The translations under genes and the position numbers were made by a program. DNA of 57,155 bases from Porogramme epimiltina (taxonomy: Eukaryota > Basidiomycota > Agaricomycetes > Polyporales > Polyporaceae): assembly GCA_900155495.1 (NCBI GenBank), contig FTLJ01000489.1:1-57155 (forward strand). The letters run 5' to 3'. Under the pieces are notes generated by a model, which saw only the letters and a list, made by a program, of their open reading frames with translations, did not search any database and was not told where the DNA came from. Shown piece by piece: positions 45,066 through 54,251 of the stretch (the stretch's first letter is position 1; each line of letters opens with the position of its first letter).

Positions 45066-46170
45066 ATGTCGCACTTCAGCTTGTCTTTCTCCTCGTCGTG
45101 GCTTGCCACGCCATCAGAGCCTAATACCGACCACCCCAACGCGCGGGACGCGTCCAAGCCTAGCTCGAAGACTTTTGGTCCAACGAACATCCTCATGCTG
45201 CAAGGATACTCCTCACTCTACGCTCTCCCGTCACAAAGCACCAGTTCCTCCTCCTCCGCGCGCTCATCCCCCGCGTTCAGCGAAGACTCGTCCTCGGAAG
45301 ACGAGAGCGCGCCCGAGTCTGAGACCACCGCGCAACGCGCGCCACAAGCCCCGCCACCCACTCCGGCTCACGCGTCATTCCCCCGTGCGTCCCGCATTCG
45401 GTGCCCAACGTCCACTCTACCGCCGCGTCCGATGCCCTCTCCGCGCCGGAAAACAGGCCTCGCGCTCAACACCGCAAGCACCTCGGCCGCCACCGCCACA
45501 CGCGCGCTTCCCAAGACCGCCACGCGCCTCGCAGTGCCCCTCCCGTTCTCCGACACGCTCATCACCAACCGTGTCGAGTTCACCCATGTCATTGTAGGGC
45601 GGCGCGGGGTGTGCCTCGCAGAGTGGGCGCGGCTGGCGGAGAAGCGGCGGACGCACCTCGCACTCGCGCGGGGGCGTAGGCAGGGAGACGCGGAGGTTGT
45701 TGAGGACATGTTCGCAGGCGAGGAGCGGGTCGTATTCCAGAGCTACGTGAGTGATCGGTCTCTCTGTTTGTGCGGATGTTCGTGCTAAATCTGTTGCTCG
45801 ATGTGACGTCGACGCAGTGGCCGGGATACAACCCTCACACGCGCGTGCTGGACATGCCCGCGGCCGTCGCGGGTGGTGCGCGCGCACTCACGCACGCAGA
45901 CCTTTTGGACATGGTCTGTGGGACCGTCCTCGATTGGATGGTAACGATCTCCGTACGTCTCCTCCCTACCTATCGCTCTCTTTCCCCAGTGCTGATCGTG
46001 GCTGTTCACAGAACTCGCGACACATCGCGTGTTGCCAGCCGGGATGGGCTGTAGGCCTTGACCGGATCACGTTCAAGGACGTACACGTGGTTGGCATGGT
46101 CGAGGTGGAGGGGTATGTACGGAAGTGGGTACCCCTACTAGAGGTTGAAATGCGTGCCGCCGACGTGTAG
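45066..46170 (+). CDS. Hypothetical protein, basidiomycete-type
   Basis: Three exons (45066-45746, 45818-45952, 46012-46170) encode 324 aa in phase. I do not recognise a named domain. The N-terminal 140 residues are Ser/Pro/Thr-rich and disordered-looking, with an acidic patch (SEDSSSEDESAPESE). The C-terminal half looks folded: FTHVIVGRRGVCLAEWARLA, then WPGYNPHTRVLDMP, ITHADLL-like and DMVCGTVLDWM helices, and a final beta-rich segment VHVVGMVEVEGYVRKWVPLL. An upstream in-frame GTG extension exists, but ATG 45066 is preferred because the segment before it is UTR-like. The middle donor is ambiguous (GTAACG or GTACGT); the latter keeps the frame. Confidence 0.65.
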
Positions 46171-46645
46171 GTCGGTAGCAGCGCAATTTTTCTTCTTCCT
46201 TTATTTATTTTAGATATGGTGTAATGGTTGAGCTCTATCGCTCCTAATCAAAATCCAGCTACAGCTTAATGTGTTCACTTGCTTCGACAGTATGCCCAAC
46301 ATGTCGGAGACTGTAGAAATGGTGCGCGCCTCATGAGCTACAAAACGTGCTGCTTATCCTTGTGCCGAGCTCTGCACTCCACCACTTAATTGCCCTTTCC
46401 CGTAACTTCTTATACGCACCCTGATCACGCAAGGCTGATCCACGCTTTAAAGGCTACATTGCAGAATGTCCAAGTCCGATTACAAACAAAGTACAACGCA
46501 GCGACCACGAAGTCCGTCAAATCGTCCATCAAACTATCGTTGCACTACATCACTGAAGGCTGATCAGATTGATAGCCTTGTGCGGGAGGTCCTATACTCA
46601 GGTCAGCCCGTCCCCCTAGTATAGGAGCCGAACAGGAGCTCACCT
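46171..46645. other. Convergent 3' flanks
   Basis: About 475 nt of AT-richer spacer between the unknown gene and cerato-platanin 3. Nothing recognised. Confidence 0.5.
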
Positions 46646-47089
46646 TCAGTAGAAGCCGCAAGCAGAGGGCTCGACCGAGGTAACATAGGCCTCGAGGCTG
46701 CCGAGTTGCTCGGCCTCAGCGTCCGCGAGGGCGTCGAAAGCCTCCTTGGCGATGTTGAAGCCGACACCGGCGGTGTCGATCGCAATGAGGTTGATGCTCT
46801 TCCCGTTATACGCCAGGTTCCAGCACGAGCCGCACTCGGGGCTGTTGAAGCCCGAGACGAACACCGAGCCGCCGATGAACGGGAAGTCGGGGAGGTCGCC
46901 GAAGGTCGGGAACTTGTAGACCAGCCCGTTCTCCCCGTTCGAGCACGCGACGGAGTTGAGCGACCCCTCGGGGTTGTCGTACGTGCGGTCGAAGGTGACC
47001 TTGAGCGTCTGCGGAGCCGGGCCGGCGAGGACGGCGGGCGCGGAGAACGCAGCGGCGACGAGGGCGAGGGCGGCGGTCTTGAACTGCAT
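46646..47089 (-). CDS. Cerato-platanin family protein 3 (intronless)
   Basis: A single exon of 147 codons. Signal peptide MQFKTAALALVAAAFSAPAVLAG, then the cerato-platanin landmarks: LKVTFDRTYDNPEGSLNSVA, CSNGENGL, FPTFGDLPDFPFIGG, FNSPECGSCWNLAYNGKSI, IAIDTAGVGFNIA, and a last cysteine two residues before the end (ACGFY). The four cysteines fit the family's two disulfides. It resembles copy 4 much more than copies 1 and 2: no intron, MQFK start, AIDTAGVGFNIAK, and a C-terminal CGF(Y) without a tail. It should be a secreted wall or surface protein, possibly an elicitor. A consensus TATA box lies about 105 nt upstream. Confidence 0.92.
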   Translation of the reverse strand: MQFKTAALALVAAAFSAPAVLAGPAPQTLKVTFDRTYDNPEGSLNSVACSNGENGLVYKFPTFGDLPDFPFIGGSVFVSGFNSPECGSCWNLAYNGKSINLIAIDTAGVGFNIAKEAFDALADAEAEQLGSLEAYVTSVEPSACGFY

Positions 47090-49294
47090 GGCGAGTATGT
47101 GCGAAAGGGAAGAAGAGGTGTGGTGTGCGAAAGAAGAGCGAAGAACTGGGTGAGTTGTGCTGCTGGACAGTAATGGGCTCTCTGTCCATGCTTTTATACT
47201 GACGAAGACACAGCGCTACGGTGTCCATGTGCCCACAAGGCCGCTCAAGGTGCCGTGGATGAGTTGAGTTTGCGCCCAGGAGTTACAGCTGAGCGGGCCA
47301 GAGACAGGCGGTCCGAGCCGGTCTCTGCGCTCGTTGACGGCGGTAGTTTCAGACAGCGGTGCCGGTGTACGCCACATAGAGTAAGTCTAGATTGGTTCCC
47401 TATACGACCTTACATAGAGTATTGACGGCCTCGCATTACCGCTCCAAGCCCTCCAGTAGTTTCATTAAGCTAATTACGACAGACGAGGCCCCCTCTTCGC
47501 CATGAATTCTCTCGAAACGAGCCACATGCTCGAGCCTCAAATCCAAGCGGTGCACACCATCCTCTCCCTCGCGCGCACGTGCACTGCTCTGGATGGCAAA
47601 CGCCAAATCTCCAGCGCACGAGGCTGCGAAGCCCCGACCCCACCCTCTGAGTGAGTCGCTCAGCGTGGTAGACGGAAGATTACGTTTTACTGACACTCTT
47701 TATGGCCTCTCAGGTGACTTGGGCGACAAGTCAATGTCGGGGTAGTATCACCGATTGAGCCCTCACGTTTCAGGTTGAACGTAACCCTTCCATATGAATC
47801 TATAATAACCCCAATATAGAACTGAGTAGCTCTGCGAGTCAAGGGTTCGACGTCTATGCACTAGAAGCTGAGCCCCCCTCTTACTGTGCTGTTGAGGAAC
47901 CTTCAGAATGACCATGACGTCACCACAATGACTCGGCCTTGCGCGCTTGCGCCGCATACCAATCCGGCGGGGCCACGCGGCGTCGAAGTCCTCCTTTCCT
48001 CCGACGACTCCCCAGCAGAAAGGAGGTGCTGCAGCCTTTTAGCGTGGTTTCAGCCGTCGTATTGCCTTGGTGGCACGAGCTCTCCTAGGTGCAGTGTGTA
48101 TGGAGCCGAAAAGCAGTTCGCTGACACCACCTTCGCGGCAGTGTTCTGAGTGAGCTGAAAGTCATGGGTTCAATTCAACTTGACGCTGCTGACACACGTT
48201 CTTACATTAAAGTTAGTCCCGGGCTCGATGCACGCGCTTTTCACGTAACACATAGGGGATAACTGAGGATTGGACTGTTGGGTGGCTCCCAAGGTCCTTG
48301 TTGCTTGACCCACTGAACTTTGACCATGGACCATCTACCGCTCATTGTTACACATTCGGCTTTGTATAACCGTGCTCAGACATCCTTCTTGCACCACACA
48401 GCTACGGTCGTGGCCACCGCAGCCTACTCTACCACAGGTCGCGGTACGCAGCCGTGGAAACAGGCCTAGGCCGACACAGCAAGGGAATATGTCGCCGATG
48501 AACCTTCTTCAGCGCGCCGTGCAGGAGGACCGGAGGACAGGAGACTAGGAAGAGTTTTCGCCGCTAATACGCCCCGCACAGCGGCCATATGCCCGCCCGC
48601 GCCTCGAAGAGAAGTGAGCCGGGCTCCGCCCAGTCCAGCGGTGTGGGCGCTGCGCAGCGCCACGCCGGCGATATTTGTACTGCGTGTAGACTAGGACAGC
48701 CTCACCGCATACCATTCGGGGTGGCATGCCCACAGGATCCGAGCCTAGGCCAGGTGACCGGGATTATTGCGACGGAATCGGGGCGTGAGGGCTGCGGTTC
48801 AAAGAATGATGGACTGCGACGACACCATTTGACCGTATCTTGCCCCTCGTATGTTGTATAAGAGAGCCACATTATATGTCATATCCGTTCACACACTCTC
48901 GAGGATCTGAGAACGTACGAGAGTGCTTCATTGAGCAGCAGAAACTACACGGCCTTGCAAACCCACGCACAGAAGATAATTACAGGGGCGCAGGATTGGC
49001 CAATGGCACAGTAAGAATATATGTACAGCGAGCTTCGCTAGAGGCTCTTCATTTGATACTTGACCATTCGACGTTGCTGCACATACGGTCACGTCTCTGA
49101 GACCAGTGATGGGTTCGGACAACAAGATAACCAAATAATGACCGTAGTATAATAACTAGGAGTTCACGATCAAACAACATCAACATTCAAAAAGTCCGTG
49201 GTCCAAGCATCCTCCTCGGCTCCACCCTCCAAGATACCACACTATAACTAATGTTAGCTATAATTGCAACGCGGGCTGGAAGGGATACATACTC
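47090..49294. other. Intergenic region between cerato-platanins 3 and 4
   Basis: About 2.2 kb. It includes the copy 3 promoter (TATA at 47192-47198) and a CRE-like TGACGTCA at 47915-47922. Short open frames have no support. No repeat or RNA is identified. Confidence 0.5.
47192..47198 (-). promoter_or_regulatory. TATA box of cerato-platanin 3
   Basis: TATAAAA on the minus strand (AGTATAAAAGCAT context) about 105 nt upstream of the ATG at 47089. Confidence 0.75.
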
Positions 49295-49744
49295 TCAGAA
49301 ACCGCAACCAGAAGCGGGCAGGCTCTCAATAGCGGCCTCGAAGCTCCCCGCCTGTTGCGCGGACGCATCCGCGAGGTAGTCGAATGTCCCCTTTGCGATG
49401 TTGAACCCAACGCCCGCCGTGTCCACAGCGAGGAGGTGCACGCTCTTGCCCTTGTACGTCAGCTTCCAGCACGAGCCGCACTGGTCGCTGTTCCACCCTG
49501 CGATGAACTGGGAGCCGCCGATCGCGCGGGTCGGGAGGGAGCCGAAAGTGGTGAAGCCCTTGGAGATGAGGCCGTTGTCACCGTTAGAGCAGGCGACGGA
49601 GAGAAGGGAAGTGGAAGGGTTGTCGTAGAAGGTGTCGAAGGTGACCTTCAGGGTCTTGGAGGTGTTGCCATTGGCGGGGATGGCAAGCACGGGGGAGAGG
49701 ACCGCGGAGAGAATGGCGCAAATGGTGGCGGCCTTGAACTGCAT
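49295..49744 (-). CDS. Cerato-platanin family protein 4 (intronless)
   Basis: A single exon of 149 codons. Signal peptide MQFKAATICAILSAVLSPVLA; an N-glycosylation-like NTS follows in PANGNTSKTLKVTF. Family landmarks: DTFYDNPSTSLLSVACSNGD, FTTFGSLPTRAIGG, WNSDQCGSCWKLTYKGKSV, LAVDTAGVGFNIAKGTFDYL, and the last cysteine in ASGCGF at the end. The four-cysteine pattern is complete. It is the closest relative of copy 3 in this window. Between the conserved blocks, copy 4 has TRAIGG in place of the DFPFIGG/GFPNIGG loop of the other copies, so that surface loop has diverged. A perfect TATA box lies about 115 nt upstream. Confidence 0.92.
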   Translation of the reverse strand: MQFKAATICAILSAVLSPVLAIPANGNTSKTLKVTFDTFYDNPSTSLLSVACSNGDNGLISKGFTTFGSLPTRAIGGSQFIAGWNSDQCGSCWKLTYKGKSVHLLAVDTAGVGFNIAKGTFDYLADASAQQAGSFEAAIESLPASGCGF

Positions 49745-51027
49745 GATGAAAAGCGAGGAAGTGGAGGGGGGAAGAGTGATTAAAGTGAGATGTGGGGTAG
49801 GAGAAGGTGAAAAGGCGGAAACTGCACTGGTGAAGAAGGAAGCTCATCGCTCGCCCAGCTTTTATACCCTTTGCTCAGGACGATGCGGAGTACGCATGCC
49901 CGGTACCCACCTAGGATGTCCCGTATAATTTGCTCTCTCGAGACCATCTGTGACCGTAGAAGGACCGGCAGTCCCGGTGGCGAGCGTTTCACGATGAGCG
50001 CACCCATAAACGCCCACTAGGAAATGCCAAGGTGGAGTCGCGACCGGAGCGCGGCCAGCAGTAATATTGTCTTCTCAGCCTTGAGGATTGAATTGCACAC
50101 AAGCAGTGCAACGAGCGATCGTCTCGCCTTCTGGGCGCGACGTTGAGCGCATTCTACGTACGCTGCATCATCACGAGAATCACTGGTGCCACTGTCCGGA
50201 TGAGACCGTGGGCGAGGATCGACTGGCTTTGTACCCGCCAAAGAGTATATGCGGTGCTATGAAAGCAAATAGAAGGGAAAAGTCAGTACAGCGGTAAACG
50301 AGTTCAGGGATTATTGGTTATGTACCGGCTACGCCTCACGACACCGCCGAGTCGGAGGTCGCTGCATTTGATATAGGCACCCATCTCGACTTCATTTCGT
50401 CGCAGTTGAAGTCCAAAACAGTGCTGCGGCCATGAGAGACGAGCGAAATCATCAGTACGGCAACGTCGAGCACCTTCACCTCTATATTTGACTGAAGTTC
50501 CTCCAGGACAAGGAGACGGCGAAACGTGATTCTTTCAGCAAACAATTGCACGTCCAGCATATGGAAAGAGTACGCAAGTGGGCGTTTCAAGGCCGTACTA
50601 GTGAACAAGTCAAGGAATAAAGGCTGAGTTCCCTGAACATATAAATCCCCATATCGGTGACAAGGGTCGTCAGCCGTACGTATGTCAATGGCGTTGTCGG
50701 CATGGCACTAGTCAGAGGTTGAATGTGGATAGTGAACACGAACATTAGCGCCTTGGAACTGGGCGGAAACGTGGCATGTGAACAAGTGATGTCCGAATGT
50801 CTCGGACCGCCGACTTAGCCGAGTGGCTCAAAGACACGGGCGCTGGGTTGATCACAACGCAGTCTTGTTCCAAAAACGTCGTAGACCCAAGGGCCCAACT
50901 TCTCGATGGTTTATTGTTTACCACCGTCGCCCATCGTCTGCGGTGGGCTGACGTTAATTAGGCCACGTCCCTCACAGAATCCATCGTTCCTCACCCCCCA
51001 CACCTCTGCCACCCGAAGCTCACGCCC
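49745..51027. other. Upstream region of cerato-platanin 4 and of F-box gene 1 (divergent)
   Basis: About 1.3 kb. It holds the TATA box at 49860-49866. At 50817-50830 there is a tRNA-like A-box word (TAGCCGAGTGG) without a partner B box. No gene is supported. Confidence 0.5.
49860..49866 (-). promoter_or_regulatory. TATA box of cerato-platanin 4
   Basis: TATAAAA on the minus strand (GGGTATAAAAGCTGGG context), about 115 nt upstream of the ATG at 49744. This is a strong consensus core promoter. Confidence 0.75.
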
Positions 51028-52720
51028 ATGTTGATACTCAGGAAAACTGGACTCCCCTTCTTGCCAAGCGACGTTCAAGCGTTGATTTGCTCATCACTCC
51101 GTGGTCGTCAAAGAACGTTGGCCGCCCTTGCGCAAACATGCAAGTCGCTGAAGGGCCCTGCTCTTGAGGAGCTGTGGCGCGTCATCCCCTGCTTTGAAGT
51201 CATCGTATACACGCTCCCTCCGGACCTGTGGGAGGTGTACGAAGCCGACTACGATACGCATATCGTACGTGGCCACCACAGAGTAGCTGTCGTCTATCTA
51301 ATCCCACCGTTGCCAGAGAATCCTGCGGGGTATCACTTCTTTGAAGGATCTCGCTCGTCTCCGCTACTACACCCCTCTGGTAAGGGGCGTTGATATCGAA
51401 CCCAGGTCATCCACTATTCAACTCGACGGATGGTCCAAACTCCTGGCTCATATTGGTCCACGCGATTTCCCGAATCTTGCCTCTGTACAGATGTACCAGG
51501 AAACCCTCTTGACCGTGTTATTCCACACCACCCCTATAAACCGCCTTGTCGGAGGGTCTCTACGCGCTCTGCACGTTGAAAGTACCAGAGATCCCTGGTA
51601 TACACAGGTACCAGATGACAGGGACGGGCTGGAACGCCTCATCGTCATCTATTCCCACCTCAACATACGCTCTCCTCACCTCCAGAATCTTTCCGTCACC
51701 GTTGACAAGTTCCACGACGACATTGTCGGTCCCCTCATGGAAGCTGTCTGTGGCCTACATAACCTTCTCCAATGCAAACTAGAAGGCGTCTACATAACAC
51801 CCCGTGTTCTCGCCCACTTCGCATCCCTTCCCTGGCTTCGAACCTTATTCATTGAAACTTGCGACGACGACTTCGCAGACGGGCTTGGTGTTACTCTATC
51901 CAAAGTGGACCGCCCCTTCCCCAAATTACAACGCCTCTCTCTCTTCTTCGAGTACATGCCCCTATGCACGGACCTCATGCGCGCAATCCGGTCCTCGAAA
52001 CTCGATCAGGTCTTCATCAGCACCGTGGAGCCCGTCTCAGAGGACGAACTCGTCGCCTTCGGGCGCGTTCTGGTCGACCACCCCTCCGTAGGCACCCTCG
52101 ACCATCTCACCGTCGTGCTGGGACTAATATCCGACACCGACGCGGTGATAGATCCGCTGCCGTCGTCCGCTTTCCTGCCATTCGCGTCACTGCATGGTCT
52201 CAGGACGTTCGTAGCTGACGGGACCTCCTTTGCGGGACTGGACGACGCGACGCTAGAAGCCATGGCGCGTGGATGGCCGCGGATAGAGAAGGCCTGGATG
52301 GTCCCCATCTGCCGTCCGGTCCCCAGTATAACCGCACGCGCGACGTTTTCCGTGTTCAAGGCTTTTATCGAGCACTGCCCGCGCGTGGTGGAGCTCGGGT
52401 TCGCGCTCGAGGACGTCACGCGCGAAGCCATCGGCGCTCTTATCGACGCCCAGACGCGGCCCCGGGGACTCTCCAACTTGACCACGCTTGGGGTTGGCTC
52501 TTCGTTCTTGGCGGAGGAAGATGTGCTCGCTGTCGCGGCGCTCTTTTCGCTGTGGTTCCCGCAACCGCTGACCATCCATGAATGGACGAAAGACGACGAG
52601 GCAGGCGTGGAACAGGACGAAGAAGTTCGCGAGCTGCTGGAGTTGGGGCAGCGCCACTGGGACCAGGCCAGTACATGTGCAGACGATTGTTTTTGGGTGG
52701 TACGAGCAGAAGAACGCTGA
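51028..52720 (+). CDS. F-box/LRR-like protein, copy 1
   Basis: Two exons, 51028-51264 and 51317-52720, encode 546 aa. The 52-nt intron has donor GTACGT, branch CTAAT and acceptor CCAG. It is required, because the two halves lie in different frames. The N-terminal LPSDVQALICSSLRGRQRTL and AALAQTCKSL resemble the F-box-like start of the large agaricomycete F-box families, whose members present targets to SCF ubiquitin ligases. The rest is a leucine-rich, repeat-like series (HLQNLSVTVDKFHDDIVGPL, PWLRTLFIETCDDDF, ALFSLWFPQPL). A paralog with the same intron position lies 1.5 kb downstream. The F-box assignment rests on pattern only. Confidence 0.82.
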
Positions 52721-53235
52721 CGGCGTAGGAACGAGAAAAAGCACGCCACACACGCTGTCAACGTCGCCTCGAATCGGAGCCCCGTGTCGTGACCTTCATG
52801 TTTCTGACCTGTGTGTGTGTCAATACATGACAACCGCGCAACTCATTAATGACCTCGTTCCTATCGGACTTGGCTTCTCTCCCCAGGTTTGACACAACCT
52901 CCCCGTGATGATCGTTCTCGTTTTTACTTCGCCCCTATGCTACAGTACAGCATTCATGTATACCCTATTTAACCTGTAGCAATAGAAGCATGTATGAGTC
53001 TCGGTATCGCAACAAAGATAGACACAGACTTCACTTCACAACAAACAATGTGAACTATAAATGCCTCGTGCCGTCTAATAATTCGTCGTCTCATATGTAC
53101 CCATCACCGATGAAGATTGCGCCTTCCTTAGCCATCCTACGCCGAGTCGTACCCACAACGCCGAAAACGTCTTCCAGTTGCCCGCCACCGAGCGGCAAGC
53201 GCGTTGTTTATCGACGCCGCAGCTCGTGCTAGACC
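52721..53235. other. Spacer after F-box gene 1
   Basis: About 515 nt of AT-richer sequence. The missing downstream exons of the kinase remnant would be expected here on the minus strand, but no kinase motif is found. Confidence 0.5.
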
Positions 53236-53304
53236 TTACCTGGGGCGTCGATACAAAGGCGTACGCATCTCGGAGAGGCGCATGTGCATTGCCGACGGAC
53301 TCAC

Positions 53305-54078
53305 TCGCAGGACTTCGACTTCACGCACGAAGCTGACGCGCGACCTTGAATTCGCGTCACACATCGCCCTCTCCGTCATCTTCACCGCAACCAGCCTCCC
53401 GCCCCCGCCCTCGCCTTTCGCCCTTGGCGCCCCACCGCCAAGCTCGTGCGAGGACAGCACAGAGCTGCCCTCTCCCTGCGCCTTCCGCTCCTTGCGCGCG
53501 GGCCGTGTGCCGTCGATCGCGCGGGGCCTGCGCCCGCAGAGGCTGCGGATGCGCGCGAGGCTCGACGAGCGCACGAGCGCGAGCGCGCCGAGCTGCCCGT
53601 CGACATCGCGCGCGAGCCAAACGCTGCTGGACGAGCCCATGCCGAGCGGCTTCACGAGCGCAAGCGCGAGCGACGAGCTCGTGAGCGTGCGCCCTGGCTC
53701 GAGCTTCTCGGGCACCGGCGGGATGGGTGGGAGGTGGCTGGACTCGGACAGGGGCGGGCTTGGGGGCCCGAGCACGGACACGTACGGGTTCTCGTCTGGG
53801 AGCGCGGTGGGGCGCGGTGTGAGCTGGTGGTGCGGCGACGGCGGCGCGGGTCGACGATGACGACCTGCCCTAGTGCCGAGGTGGGCTCGGTGGCGGCTAG
53901 GCGGAGGTCGTCGGTGGGGGGCTCGGTCTGCTCGCCGGCGTGGAAGCGGCGGGCGGCGGAGGAGCCGAGGAGGGCGGTGTCGAGCTGGGAGGGGTCGAGC
54001 CTCGAGGTCGACGACGCCGCGGCGCACGTGCGTGCCCGCCTGGGCGGGGGCGGGAGCAGTGTGAGGAGCTCGGGACAT
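53305..54078 (-). pseudogene. Truncated protein kinase remnant (N-lobe only)
   Basis: On the minus strand the sequence encodes a Pro/Ser-rich leader, then ENPYVSVLGPPSPPLSES. The start of a Ser/Thr kinase domain follows: VKPLGMGSSSSVWLARD (glycine loop), RLVAVKMTERAMCD (ATP-binding lysine) and FVREVEVLR. It then stops at a donor-like GTGAGT (53304). No exon with the rest of the kinase (HRD, DFG, C-lobe) is found down to the neighbouring F-box gene. The more protein-like leader (LDPSQLDTALLGSSAARRFH, about 54000-53830) is in another frame than the kinase part, implying a frameshift near 53800-53850. This looks like a broken copy cut off at the duplication boundary. A complete gene with unseen exons is unlikely. 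Confidence 0.65.
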
Positions 54079-54251
54079 GGGCGCTAAGCGAATGTCTTGT
54101 TCTTCGTGTCTCCGACTCGAGCATGCCTGGGTCTAATTCTTTACTAACTCCCTCATTGTCTGTGGCGCACCGTGTCTAGACGACTGTCCCCGTGGGAACT
54201 GTCGTTACTCGCCCGCAGCACCACCGTATACCAAAGCTCACGCCCACGCTG

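Noticed and set aside
50815..50880. tRNA-like A box (TAGCCGAGTGG)
   Set aside because: No B box (GGTTCGANNCC) follows at a suitable distance and no acceptor stem can be folded.
52900..52990. C-box-like GTGATGA as a snoRNA candidate
   Set aside because: No D box and no intron signals in the following 80 nt.
53446..54087. 213-codon plus-strand open frame
   Set aside because: Antisense to the kinase remnant, whose glycine loop and VAVK motif are clearly on the minus strand.
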